Origin: Cavenderia fasciculata
Lineage: Eukaryota > Evosea > Eumycetozoa > Acytosteliales > Cavenderiaceae
Direction of reading: 5' to 3'
NCBI RefSeq assembly: GCF_000203815.1
Contig: NW_004457690.1
Location: 186,001-250,000 of the forward strand
DNA: 64,000 nt
Below, piece after piece: positions 1 to 13,534 of the stretch (the first letter of the stretch is position 1; the number at the start of each line of letters is the position of its first letter). The position numbers and the translations under genes were made by a program. The notes under the pieces are model-generated. The model was not told the DNA's origin and ran no database searches. It saw only the letters and a program-made list of their open reading frames with translations.

Positions 1-53
1 GTTGTTATTATTATTATATTATGTTTTGTTGTTATTTGTTATTAGTGAGATTT

Positions 54-2055
54 TTAAATATTGGTAGCTGCCATGGATAAAGCGGATAGACCTTGAAAAG
101 ATGGGACACAAGAATTATCCTCTATTGTGGAATGAGTAACGGCGGTAGAGGATGGAGAAGTGGCAACCACGTTGTTTGTAGTTGATGTGTTTGATTCGGT
201 AGTGGCGGATTTGGCAGCAATTTTTTGGGATAATATCAAAGAGGACAAGGGAGACGATTCGGTTGGTTGGAAATGGTTCAAAATATTGATTCTATTGATT
301 TCTTTTTCGAGCATTGGCTTGATGGAGGAATGGTCGTGCGAGGAAACCATCGAGCTTAAGTTGTCGTAAATCTGACGCAACTGGGTACGCAGACGTTGGA
401 CTTCCTCAAGTGTCGGGTCCTCTTCTTTGGCGGCGGTGTTGGTGGTGGTGACGGTGATAGGATTGGGCAAGAGAGCGGATGAGGGCAAGTAGGCGACGCC
501 GCTGCCATGAGATGATTCCCCCTTACCTTCTGATTGGTGTGACGACAAAGGTAAGTGGAATCCCTTCTTCTTATTATTATTGTTGGCGGTTGTGGCGGTA
601 GTAGTGGCAACGGCGGCGGATGATGCCGATGAGGTGTAATGGAGTGGTGATGATGATGAGGATAGCATCAACAAGCCCATGGGAGTGTCGTCTTCATAGG
701 ACTTGATCTCTTCAATCTCTTCAATGTTGACATCTTCGCGCTCGTCAATCGAGAGTGAACTCTCGTCTTCACTGCACGATGATGATGACGATGACGAGTA
801 ATCGTTGCTCATCAACATGGAGATCATGGGAATGGTTGGGATGGGTGCAACTGGAACAGATGATGGTGGTGACGATGTGGTAACTGGCAAAGTGGTCTTG
901 GAACCTCCGAGCATGCTATCACCACGCGATCTCTTTTTTAGACGTTGAGTTGGTGAGTTTCCGCGTGGCGATGGCACTGGTGATGTCAACGATTGAGACG
1001 ACATGGATTTAATATGACTCGAGATTTGTTCGTGTATTCTCTTGTCAAATGAACTTGACGAGGCACTAGTAGTAGTGGTGGACGGACTGGCAAGTGATGG
1101 AATGAAATTAGATGGTGATGGAACTGTAAGAGTAGTAGTAGTAGCAATTGGGGTAGCTGTGGCAGCGGCAGTAGCAGTAGCAGTGGTAGCAGTGGTAGAT
1201 GTACTATTATTTGTATTTTTCATAGAGTGGTCCTTGTCGGCCTCGCTATAGCTTCTCTTTCTCTTGGTGAGCACCTTTTTGGACTTGATTTCATCCCATG
1301 GATCGGATATTTGTTTCATTCTCCAATACCCATTTTGTTTATAAGTGTCCATACCACTCTCAAACAAATTCTTAGAGTGGGACAACATATCCTGGATTTG
1401 TTTATGCCAGTTATCGGATCCTATAAAAAAAAATAATAATAATATGGTATGTTAGTCATCCATTCTCTTTTCTTTTCTTTTCTTTTCTTTTCTTTTCTTT
1501 TCCATTCTTACTCTTTTTATCAAGACATAATAAATGCCAATGTGCAGTCATGAACCCATAGACATCAGTCTTTAAGTTGAGGAATGGCTTTTGTGGCATT
1601 TCGATTTGCAGACAATAGAATACGATACGCATGATGCATGCCCAAGTGGGAGACTGGTTGTTGACAAATGGACTGCCTCTCTTGCACAACAAACATTCTT
1701 TAAAGGTACAGACGGTTTGATGTGGAGCAAGTTGGTCGTTTCCATTGGCTGTAGTGCCGACTGGGAGACGATCACCAGATGAACGTGGGCTGACTGGTGA
1801 TGTCTTGGACAACAAAATGTCGGCCGATGCTGCTGGACTACTAGCAGAACCTGCATCACCCATCATCGACATGGATGGCGAAAGTGGAGCTTGGATGGGC
1901 AATGGTGACGATGGAGCTGACAATGATTGTGGTGGCGACGAAAGGTTCTTCATACCCAACAAGATCTGAGCTGAAAAGACATCCTTTTGTGACTTTTTCA
2001 TTGTTGATGGTGATTTTGGTTCTTGTTGTTGTGATGGTGAGTTTGGTGTTGACAT
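54..2055 (-). CDS. winged-helix (forkhead-like) nuclear protein, candidate transcription regulator
   Basis: Two exons, 1512..2055 and 54..1420, encode 636 aa; the intron is GTAAGA...TTATAG. Residues 1-110 and about 260-636 are low-complexity Ser/Thr/Pro/Ala/Asn sequence. The ordered core (about 115-240) has a CxxC pair (ECLLC, 120-124), then a segment spanning the splice junction with an aromatic-rich helix (TWACIMRIVFYCLQ), a second helix (DVYGFMTAHWHLLC) and NWHKQIQDMLSHSK followed by GYWRM. The order 'W-x-IR/IQ-x-LS ... GYW' resembles a forkhead recognition helix and wing. I infer a winged-helix DNA-binding fold from this pattern; family and targets are unknown. A basic KRKRS stretch after the core could be a nuclear signal. 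Start is the first in-frame ATG after a long AT-rich upstream region. Confidence 0.7.
1468..1502 (+). repeat. (TTTTC)n tract in intron
   Basis: Tandem pentanucleotide TTTTC copies occupy much of the single intron of the winged-helix-like gene. On the coding strand this reads as a purine-rich GAAAA array next to the donor. Confidence 0.85.
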
Positions 2056-2641
2056 GACTTGGTTGTTGTTGTTGTTGATATTAATTAAAACGATGGAAAC
2101 GTTATTGGAATTATTTTAAATGGTGGTGGTTGAGTGAGTGGGGTGGGGATTACGCGCGTAGGGGGGGCTGATATCAGCGAGAATAAAGATTGGATTGAAA
2201 AAAATATATAACTATAAATACAGAAAAATATATATGAATTGATTGATTTGTTGATATGGATATTGATATTGATTGATATAGATTAAATCTTAAATTGATT
2301 TGAAAAAATAAATAGATTGGATTGATTGATTGATAAATAGATTGGTGGAGGAAGTTTTAGTTATTTTTTTTTTTTTTGGATCACGTGATGTGGCAATATA
2401 TTTAAGTGTTGTAGTAGTGAGTTGTGATTTGCTACTTGTTTGTGTATATAATATAACGACAAAGAAGAGAAAGGAAAGGAAGATAGATTAAAAGGGAAGA
2501 GTTAATTGTTATTGTTGTGTATAGATAGAAAGAGTAAAGAAATAGATTTGATGATAATAAAAAGGTTTCTTTTTTTTTTTAAAAAAATGGTTATTATTAT
2601 TTAAGAATATTATTTATATATACAAAGGAATGGTTATCTTA

Positions 2642-2683
<42 letters not shown>

Positions 2684-4267
2684 TGCTATTCTTGGTTATG
2701 GATTATATTACAAAAAAAAAAGAAAGAAAAAGGTAGAAGTTACTCTAGAAAGAAGAAGAAAAGAAAGATAGAAATAGAAAAAGTATATATACACACAAAC
2801 AATTAACCTAACAACCGACGACTGAACAACACTATTCGATTAGCAGAACATTTATAAATAAGAAGTGTAAAGGAGGTATAAAGAAGGGTAAACTAAAATA
2901 TTATTTTGTTGTTTTTTTGTAGCTCTAGCGATTTGATCTACTTTAATATTATTCTATATATTTTGATTGTTGCTGTAAAGTTCTCTATATTGATATATAT
3001 TGCTAATACTGATCTAACTAATTAATTAATTAATTTAATGTTATTATCTTTTTGTTAAATATCTGTTTTGTTTATGATGTTCTATAGTTTGTTTTGTTAT
3101 ATAAATATTGAATGAATGAAGTGAGAGAGACAGGTGTTTATTGTTATTATGTAATGAAAAATTTAATATTGAGAGTCGTCGTTTTTTTGTGAGCGACCAA
3201 CAAAATTCGTTTTTTTTAATTTTTTTTCAATTTTTCTTCTTCATGTTGTTGCTGACACACACAGCTCAGCGATAGTGTTGAAAGTCACAGGCTTTGTGGG
3301 GGTGTTACCTTTTAAGGTGTTGAAGCTTGAAACAACCCAACACCAAGAAACCTAGAAGAACTTGTTGTTTTTGCCCTTTATCAAATTTCCCGTTTTGCAC
3401 AGAGGGACGCAGCCTCTTGGCTTTGCCACCTCAAAAAAATAAAATTTTGAAAAAAAAGATATTTTTCAAATCGTTGATTCCTTGAAGCGTACTACTCTTC
3501 TTGGGTGCCGCGCAAATTTTGAAGATTTGAAGCCTTCCTTCCCAGTCGGTCGTATTCATAGTCACATCACCCATTTTTAAACTACTGACTGGGAGGAGAG
3601 GGAAAATACTTTTTGTTTTGAAAGTCTCAGAGAGACTAGGACCATGTCTCTTTAAAGTAATGGTTACTTCTTTTGTTGTTTGTTGGTATTATCACTCGTC
3701 ACTTGTATTGACGATGACGATCGTCGTCAAATAAAACATGTATTATTTGACCGTCGAAGAATTCCTCATACCTTTCATTCCTTCGTTCGTTTTTTATTTG
3801 ATTCGTCTGATGTCTGCTTCATTCATTTGAAGATCTTTTGGACAGACCCATTTTTGTAGTAAACTGGTAAATAGACACGACGACATTAGGTGTGACTGTA
3901 ACGAAACCAAACCTCTAATTAATTAATTGAATAAATGAGCAGACGAAAAATAGAAAACAGATAAGACTCTGTATCCTCTGACTGTCTTGTTCTATCGTCT
4001 TTCGTTTTTTTATAATAACCACCAGAAGCTCTATAGAATCGATCGTTTTTTGTATGTCAAACCCATAAACACAAAAACCGAATAAAACGAGTGCTGGTAT
4101 AAGCAATGATAGTGATATGATGGTCCCTTTGCGAAATGTAAATGATGACTTCTGATCGTCTTCCGAGCTCAGCCATATGTGCAAGGGCCTTGAAGAGGAA
4201 ACCTTAATTGCGTTAACGTCTGACTATATTTCTTTAATAATAATGTACATATTTGTTGTTGTTTTTA
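2056..4267. other. intergenic region, 2.2 kb, no supported gene
   Basis: The part next to the winged-helix-like gene is very AT-rich, with an (ATT)n run at about 2643-2681 and a palindromic E-box-like TCACGTGA at 2381-2388. From about 3190 to 4200 base composition is visibly less AT-biased and contains short self-complementary pieces: GGTGTT...AACACC near 3315-3345 and TCCCAGTC...GACTGGGA near 3540-3595. I found no tRNA box, no known snRNA motif and no convincing ORF. An ORF at 3915-4184 on the minus strand with one hydrophobic stretch has no other support. Confidence 0.5.
2380..2389. promoter_or_regulatory. palindromic E-box-like element ATCACGTGAT
   Basis: A perfect 10-base palindrome lies about 325 bases upstream of the winged-helix-like gene's start. 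It contains CACGTG, the core bound by bHLH-type factors in other eukaryotes. Related TCACATGA/TCATGTGA elements occur upstream of other genes in the window. Function is inferred only. Confidence 0.3.
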
Positions 4268-4901
<634 letters not shown>

Positions 4902-5090
4902 TCTTCTCTCTCTCTCTCTCTTTATATATCTATATATATCTGTATGTATCTCTTCAAGAAAATGAAAATGAAATTGAGCAACGAGGGTGATTGATTAATT
5001 TTGCACAGAGACAACAATGGATTTATTTTTTTAATTTATGGATTAATTAATTAATTTGGTTGACCAACTATAAAAGATAGAAACTAGAGT

Positions 5091-5992
5091 TTATAAAAGA
5101 ATAGCAATGATATCACCAGCAGCAAATCCAACACCATAAAAGTTTAATTTAGTTACTGCAACTGTCATATTCTAGATAATTGAAGTCACATTAGTACTAA
5201 TGTCAATAGATGGTATACTTTACAATTATAATTAATTAATACATACCAATATATCTTTAATTAAAGTAGGACCATTAAACAAAAGTACAGGTCCTTCTTT
5301 TAATGCAAGGGATGCACCACCATTTCTATACATTAAATTAATAAAAGTTAGAATAATAATAATAATAATAATGATATTAACGATGTTTTATACATACGCA
5401 AATGCAGAAGCAACCTCTACAGCCAAAGCAGCAATTTTACCAACCAATTGATCCAATCTACAATGAACGGTGATATTGGCGGCTAATTGGACCATTCCAG
5501 GTATTCTTAGAATATTTCTAATGGCAAGTTGGGTAATGGTTGCATTCTCTGTTAGAACAGTACCAATTAGATCTCTTGCTATTTTGGTATCATTAATACA
5601 TTTCTTTGCCATTGATGGATTGGCTCTAGTCTAAATTTATTTAATTAAAAATAAATTAATATTATTAATATTATTAATTATATAAATATTGATATATTTA
5701 AGATACATACTTCATAACCATCGATAACACCTTGAGTAACATCAACCAATTCTTTTAATCCAAATTTAGAAACTTGTTTAAATGCAGCAAATAATGGCTT
5801 GGCCAGATTTTTGATGGTATCAATGATTGCTTCTTCTCTTTGTTCACTTTCAATACCCCTATTTCGAAGGAGTAGAATTTCTACATCTCTTTCAGTCCAC
5901 AATTCACTCTCTTCTCCTAATCTTGATGATTGTGTTATTGGCACTATCAAGGCACCAATAACTAAAACTAATAATATGGTTTTTTGGAACAT
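5091..5992 (-). CDS. small secreted protein of unknown function
   Basis: Four exons (5711..5992, 5398..5630, 5247..5325, 5091..5171) encode 224 aa. The N-terminus is a clear signal peptide: MFQK, a hydrophobic core of about 14 residues, then TQSS. The mature part is mostly predicted helix. It contains two cysteines (KKCIND and VHCRLD) that may form a disulfide, and several N-glycosylation sequons (NATI, NITV, NMTV). The C-terminus ends in a hydrophobic IIAILL tail preceded by GVGFAAGD. I do not recognise the family. It is probably an extracellular or vesicle protein; a role cannot be assigned. All introns keep frame with GTATGT-type donors. Confidence 0.75.
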
Positions 5993-6617
5993 TTTTTAGA
6001 AATATTAATAAATAAAGAAAAGAAAGATAACTAAATAAATAAATCAAATAAATGATATCATATCATATCATATCATATGATGAGATGAGGATGGATGCAT
6101 GATGAACTATTCTATTTGATTTTTTTTTGTACAACCATCAAATTTCTTTTAACGTTATCATTCATCATGTCTAACATCATCAGTATAGAATAAAAATTCA
6201 TTGTAAAACATCAACATTCATTCCCATCAGGTGATGATAGAGTACAATCAATCAATCAGTGATTGCATTGTAATGCATCCACCCATTGTTGTTCAATTCA
6301 TCACCCACTCACTGCACTATTATAACTACAATTTGATTGAATTCATACCACACACCTAACAACCAACCAACGTAGCAATAGATATCATTTGCAAGTAACC
6401 GACCGAATGAGCATTATTCCTGTTCCTAAAATTTACTTGACAATGGTTCCACATTTCTTCCTAAGTATAGGTTTTGGGAATTTTTAAATATCTGTAAAAT
6501 TGCAAAAAACAATAAAAGCAACTTGATTTCAGTTGAATCGACAAACAATCATCTAAAACTAGATAGTTGTTGTTGTTGTTTAAAGACAACACAGTCAGTA
6601 TTCATATACCAGAGCTT

Positions 6618-6648
<31 letters not shown>

Positions 6649-6800
6649 TGTCTATGTAGATAGTATTCAACGAACCACCACTACCACTTAAATACTTCTT
6701 CTCATCCATCCACCAACAGATATCTATCTCTTTATAAATACCTAGCCAGCCCACCAACAACAAGAATAAAGAATAATAATAATAATAACAAGTTACACAT
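5993..6800. other. divergent intergenic region
   Basis: This is the shared upstream region of the secreted protein (-) and the BRCT-TIR gene (+). It holds a (TATCA)n-like stretch near 6056-6078, a GA dinucleotide run at about 6618-6644 and T-rich/A-rich tracts close to the starts. I see no gene or structured RNA. Confidence 0.6.
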
Positions 6801-9800
6801 ATGATTCTTCAAGATAAAAAGTTCTATCTTGTCACTAGATCGTCTGGATTAACATGGCAAAGTAAATCAACAATCAAAAAGATATTAGAAGACAATGGTG
6901 CAAGTATAGGTTTTAGTATCATTGCAAAGTCTACTGATTATGTTGTCATTATTAGTGACTCTGTAAACGCCAATAAGAAGAAACCAACTATTGCTGCACC
7001 AAATCCTTCATTGTAAGTCTGTCTATTCACCTGATTGGTCATCATCATCTAATGATTGTTAATACCCTTTTTATATGTTTTTAGATATTCAATCTATACT
7101 AAAGCTAAAAAGTGTAATGTACCAGTTGTTACTGATGACTTTATATTCAAATGTATTGTTCAATCTACATTATTGGATCATTCATTGTTTGTTGTTGATA
7201 ATGTACTCGAGAATGGTATTGTCATGGAAAAGAATCATTTGCAAGATGTATTGGGTATGGACTTTTCTGGATTCGATGATGATAAATTGGATGATGATGA
7301 AAGTGTCTATAGTGAATTCATGATGGATGATTTATTGACTGGATGGGATGAGCAACAATCATCATCATCATCAACACCATCAGAGGAAGATTCATCAACA
7401 TTTGAACAATTGGATCTCGAAAAACAATGGATAGAATTTGATGAAGAAAAAGAGAATACTGAAATGTTTAACATTGAATATCCACATGATAAAGAACACA
7501 TCATTCAAGAAAATTATCTTAAACCAATGTATGTAATCAAATAGTATAGTTTTTGAAATTAAATTAAATTGATTAATTAATTATTAATATTATTATTATT
7601 ATTTCTTCTCCTAGTCAAGAGATTAATGGATATGCATATTATTATGATGAAGGAACTAAAGTGTTAACATTTATAGGTCTTCCATCTCAATTGAAAAAGA
7701 TTAATATTAATCATGGTGGATTTACTACTTTTATTGATAGTATGTTTCTTTTTTTTAAATATATGAAGAAGAATGAAACATGAAAAAGAGAACTAATTAA
7801 TTCATTTTGTGTTTATCTATCTATAGATAAAAAGAATTTATATGCATGGGGAAAATTTACACCAAATATATCATATGGATCAATTAGAAAATTATTGGCC
7901 ATTGAAGATGGACCAGAATCAGACGAAGATGATTTACCATTTGGAAGAGAAGTTAGATTCAATCAAGTGGCATCATGTCATAGAAACTTTGTTTCTATTG
8001 ATGAAAAAGGAAGTGTATGGTATTTGGATACTAAAAAACAATCTTATAGCGAAGAAGAGCATGAGAGATACAATCTACCATCTCGATCCTACAGAATGTT
8101 GACTCGATTACCACAACACATTGGATCAAATTATCGTGCCGTATCGGTATCCTGTGGATACGATTTTTGTGCCATGTTGCTTAGCAATCAACGTGTTGTC
8201 ACATGGGGACGTAACAATGTCGGACAACTTGGTAGAAAAGCTTCTTCCATTCATCATAATCCACCTGGTTTGGTTCAACTCGAAAACATTACATCAATTT
8301 CTTGTGGTGATCAACATACAATGGTTATCTCCTCCTCTACCACTGCTAGTAATCGAGATATCTATTCTTGGGGAAAGAATGATAGTAGACAACTTGGTGT
8401 TAAATTACTTAGTTTTACTAGTACTCCTCAAAAGGTCTACTCACAACACAATCTTGAACTAAAGGTATTTTGTTCTAGCGATTATTCAATTATAATGCAA
8501 GAACCAAATACCCTTATCTTACACACTACAAAAAGAACTTTTCCAAAAGAATTCCAATTACTTGGTGAAATGGTAAAACAAACAAACAAATATATGATAT
8601 TACAAAATTGATATATTTTACTTTATAATCTAATATTATTATTATTATTATTATTTTAGGATATAAAAGATTATGAATTGTTTAATTGTAACAAGTATCT
8701 TGGTATTAGATTAGTTGGAGCATATCAAAATGCAAAAGGATTGGTTTATAATAACAAGGTTGACCTTTTAAAGAGTTATCTTGATGAAAAAGAACATACT
8801 ATATCTGTTACTCAAATATGTAGTTTGATTCATACAGCTGTTCGTTTTGATCATTTAGAGTATGTCAAATTAAGAAAAGAATAATAATAGATACAAACAA
8901 ATAATTAATTAATTATTATTTTATTATTTTTTTTTAGAGCATTTAAATTATTATTTGCAAGATACCCATCTTCAAGAATTGAGTATAATACAAATAGTAC
9001 CGTCATTCATACTTGTGCTCAATATAATTCCATTAAAGTTTTAAGATACATTTTAAGAAATCGTTTGGAAAATTTAAATACTGTAGAATTAACTGAAGGT
9101 TCTACTGCTTTACATATTGCTTGTGAAAAAAATGTAAGAATGAAAGAAATTATATTAGAGTAATAATAATTATTATTTATTAACTTATTTTTAATTTAGT
9201 ATTTTGATTCAGCATTATTATTATTAGAATTTGGATGTGATAGAAATGTAAAGAATACAAAGGGATCTACACCATTCCATTTTGCTGTAAAGAATTACCC
9301 AGTTGGTGTATTGATGGCACAAAAGGGAGCACAAAATATTCCAGATCGTTCGATGAAGACACCTCTGCAATATGCAGTTGGAGAGGAAAAGGCATTCCTT
9401 CAAAGCCTTTTATTCACCAATGAAATATTCCTCAGTTATGCTCACAAGGATTCTGTGTTTGTCAAGGACCTCCGTCTTAGTTTGGAGGAGAGTTCTCTTA
9501 GATGTTGGTTGGACGAGTACCGTTTGCAAGCCGGTTGCAACTGGCGTTCCGAAATTACAAAGGGTGTTCAAGGTAGCAATGTGGTGTTGTTTACCATTTC
9601 ACCAACCTCTATCAACTCGCTTTGGTGTAGAAAGGAGCTTAAAATGGCCAAACGACTATGCAAGCCTGTTGTTGCGCTCTACTATTTCAATCTCGATATT
9701 GATCCTGTACTACACGGTCTCTTTGACTATGAAATTAGATTCGCCGACAACAAGGCATGGGCTGATTTGGATGCACCACAACGTCGTGTCGAGTTGGAAC

Positions 9801-10678
9801 GAGTTGGCAAGATTGTAAAGTCGATCGACAACCGTACACCATGTAATGCCAAGAACCAGTTTGACAAGGTTGACACATACAACAAGTTTGCCGACCGTTC
9901 AATCTACATTAGTTTTACCGAAGCTGATCATTCGCTAGAGTGGCTCACCAAGGAGGGTCTCTTGACACGGTCACTCCCATTGACTGACCGTGACGAGATT
10001 CAAGATGGTGGGGCATCCCGACTGGTCAAACTCGAGCAAGAACGTTCAAAAAAGAAAAAAGAGGAAAAGGAACAAAAACAAAAACAAAAACTACATCTTG
10101 TCGAACAACAAAAGAAGAAATTAGAGAAACAACACCAACAGTTTTTGGCCAACTCTAGTGCCAACGATGCAGCCAATGATGATCAGTCACTCAAAGAACA
10201 AGTAGAACAAATCGATGAGGTTGCAAGAGCCAATTACTATCGCAACCTCTATTCTTTCTCTGAAGAATCTTTTGAACAGATTCATGTTCAAGAATTTCAC
10301 ACCGAGGATCACTCCAACACTGCCGAAGATCCTGAAAAGGAAATTGCACATCTCAAGCAATACATCAATAATAGTATCCTTCATTTGGTTATTTACACTG
10401 ACAAGACCAATGATTCATTGGAAGAGATTATTCAAGAGGTTAAATACTCTCTTGGTCAATCCAAAACCATCTATATTGTCACCAATAATTACTCTCAAAA
10501 CTTTACCAAGTGTCAAAATGAAACAATCAAATCACTGCCGTGGGTAGAAATCCAGTATCAACTAGAAGAAGAATTCTATGATAAAATTGTATCAGTTTAT
10601 GAAGTCATTGAAAAAACATTTACAACTATGGCAAAGATCAATCATCTTGTCCTTGAAAAAGAAAGAAATAAATTGTAA
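6801..10678 (+). CDS. BRCT-RCC1-ankyrin-TIR multidomain protein
   Basis: Seven exons (6801..7012, 7085..7528, 7615..7739, 7827..8572, 8660..8859, 8938..9133, 9200..10678) encode 1133 aa. Residues 1-110 are BRCT-like, followed by an acidic/Ser linker to about 215. From about 220 to 500 there are RCC1-type blades (VVTWGRNNVGQLG, ISCGDQHTMVIS, YSWGKNDSRQLG). Residues 530-705 are ankyrin repeats (GSTALHIACEKN, GSTPFHFAVKN, KTPLQYAV). Residues 714-848 form a TIR domain: box 1 EIFLSYAHKD, then WLDEYRLQAGCNW, then SLWCRKEL, whose glutamate (787) matches the catalytic Glu of NAD-cleaving TIRs. After this come a second box-1-like IYISFTEAD (about 874-884), a KKKEEKEQKQ coiled coil (916-982) and another alpha/beta segment (1032-1110). 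It is probably a signalling or innate-defence protein; NADase activity is inferred. Confidence 0.88.
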
Positions 10679-10796
10679 AGATAAATTAATTTATAATTAT
10701 TCGAGGTTTTTTTATTTATATAGTTTTTCGAGGTGTAAGCTAAATTAAATTATTATTATTATTATTATTATTATATTATGGATTCATAAAAATTGT

Positions 10797-13459
10797 TTAG
10801 ATGAAATCATTTTCTTGGTCTTGGAAAAAGTTACGTTGACCAGGTCTTTCTGATGGGAGATGACAATTGTTTGGTGGTCTTGTACAAGGGGTTGGTTCTG
10901 GAGTTGGTGGAAGGTCATCTTCATTTTTGACACATTGTGCTGCGCCACAAGACATTTTAACACAGGTGTATCCCTTTGGACATCCCTCTACCGATCCATC
11001 GAGTTTGATACGACATTGTGGAGCACATACTTGGAGGTCTCCATCGGTTGTAATACCACCTGTTGGAAGGCCAGATGAAATACCACTGGTTGGATTAACA
11101 GTGATACCACCTAGGGTAGCACCGTGGGTGATATGACTAGATGTAACACCGTCGGTCAAGATACCCAAGGTTGAACCAGATGTAATGGGACATTCATCCC
11201 AATCGATAGTGTCTGGGTTTGGAATGGTAATACAGCCATGAACTTGATGACAGATTGAGATTTGACATGGGTTAACTGGTTGTTGACAAATCACTTCATG
11301 TGGTTGACATGACATGGTGAGTGGATCGTAGGTATAGTATTCACACTCTGTGTCCAAAAGATGACAGGTGGGTGGTAGATTACCGGTTGAAATTCCAGTG
11401 GTGATACTAGTGGTCACACCAGTAGTGACACCAGTGGTGGTAGAAGTGGTGTCTGGAACACAGGTTCCAACCTCACAATGGGTACCGTCAGGACAGACAA
11501 GTGGTCTTTCAACACATTGACCAGCATTTCCTGGGAGTGAACTACATACTCCAGGTCTACATAGATCGGTGGTTGGACATTGGACAGGATAGTAAAAGCA
11601 TATACCGTCCAGACATTCTGTGTAGACACATGGGTTGGAATAGTCACAAATAGGGACTTCTACTTCATTTCCAGTGGCGGGATCACATTGATAGGTTGTG
11701 CAAAGGTCGGTATGGTTGTGCTTTGGTTCATGGATACATTGTCCGTCTTCACAAACACTGGTGACACAGAGATCGGCAACACTACAGTCCTTGGGACTGT
11801 AGACACAGCCGCTAAAGGCAACACAGGTTCCAACGACACAAGCGTCGACACTGCTATCACAAGTGACTCGACTGTGCTGGCATTTGCCATTCGAACACAT
11901 ATCGTTGGTGCATGGGTTTCGATCGTCACAGTCTTTGAGTGTTTCAACACATTGTCCAGTACTTTCATCACATTCCGAAGTGTAACAGCCACTTGATGGA
12001 ACGCATTCGATTGCTTGATGGGTAATCTCTCCCGTATTAAGATTACAAGAGTCAATAGTACACATACGGCCATCGTCGATGGGAATATCAGTGATGTCAC
12101 AACCAGTTCCATCGGGATAACATTCGAAATCCTGGCAAAGATTGACTGGACAAATGGACGAGCAGTTGCAGACTGGCTTTGGTGTATTGACACATACACC
12201 GTTTAGACAGGTATCGGTGGTACAAATGTTTCCATCGTCACATCTCTTTCTGGTATGCAAACATCCGATAATTGGGATACAAAAGTCGTCGGTACAAGCA
12301 TCATTGTCACTACAGTTTCTTTGGAGTGGCTGAGCACAGGCACCTGTTTGGAAGCTACAGTAGCTGGATGAACAAGTGGTGACTGGACATTCTGTTGGTG
12401 TGTAAATACATCCATCTGAACTATCACAAGTCACGGTCGAGCATGGAGCTTGATCACAAAAGACAGTGGCTGCGATACACTCGTTATTTGAGCATGAACT
12501 CTGACTACACTTGTCATTGGGATCGGTACAAGTAATATCTTCATGAGTACAGAATCTACCCCAGTTTGTAGAGTTGATTCCCGGCGTATCCACAGCAGGA
12601 CAACGATCGATGGTACATGGAATCTTGTCGTCACAATGAATCGAAGGAGTACAACATTGAGAGCCATCACCTTGACATATACCACAATAGTCATAATACC
12701 CACACTGCAAATCAAAATCTGTTTCAATTTCTATATTACTTTGAGATGTATGTCTTTCACAATAAAAGAAATCGAATTTTAATGGTGTCTAAATAAATAA
12801 AGTAAAGTAAAATTAATATTATTACAATATATATTTTTTTAAAAATGATTATAATACTTACACCTGGGTTATAAGCATCAAGACTGATGGATCCAGATTG
12901 GGCCTGGTGAACACCTCCAAGATCCAATACAAGATTATTGTCCAAATATACCCATACATCATCATCTCCAATGAAATTAAATACTTCTCCACCCTACAAA
13001 TAGTTAGATTCCAAAAAAAAAATGAGTTGGGTCGCTCAACCTAAAGTAGATCAAATTCGATACTGTACATACCTTAAAGTTCAGGGTTGATTGGAAATGA
13101 AGACAGAAATGGAAATTTTTGTTCAAATAGATTGGATATCCTTGTGCATCCCATCCCATACCGTTGATTGGGAAGAAAGAATTATTGACATAGTTCCACA
13201 TTCCAGTTGCTGGGTTCTTGACAAATACGAGATCAAATGGAATTGGAATGTTGATTCCTGGTGTCGATGTAAACCACTGTGAAAAGGTGGTTTTATTATG
13301 AATACCACCAGATAAATCAGCGGCTACAAAGTCTGGAACTCCATTTGCATTGAGTGTTTGAGAAGCAAGTCCCTTTGGTGCTGAAATGGGATCATATTCA
13401 AAATCTGGATTTAATAATGGATGATGATCATAAATGATAATCTTAAAGGTTTGAGCTAA

Positions 13460-13534
<75 letters not shown>

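Noticed and set aside
3240..3660. Possible structured RNA in the 3.2-3.7 kb spacer
   Set aside because: Short inverted repeats exist, but no tRNA boxes, snRNA signatures or a clear conserved stem could be recognised by eye.
3915..4184. Minus-strand ORF of 89 codons with one hydrophobic stretch
   Set aside because: No recognisable motif, no splice partner, no plausible promoter context; sits in a less AT-biased spacer where chance ORFs are expected.
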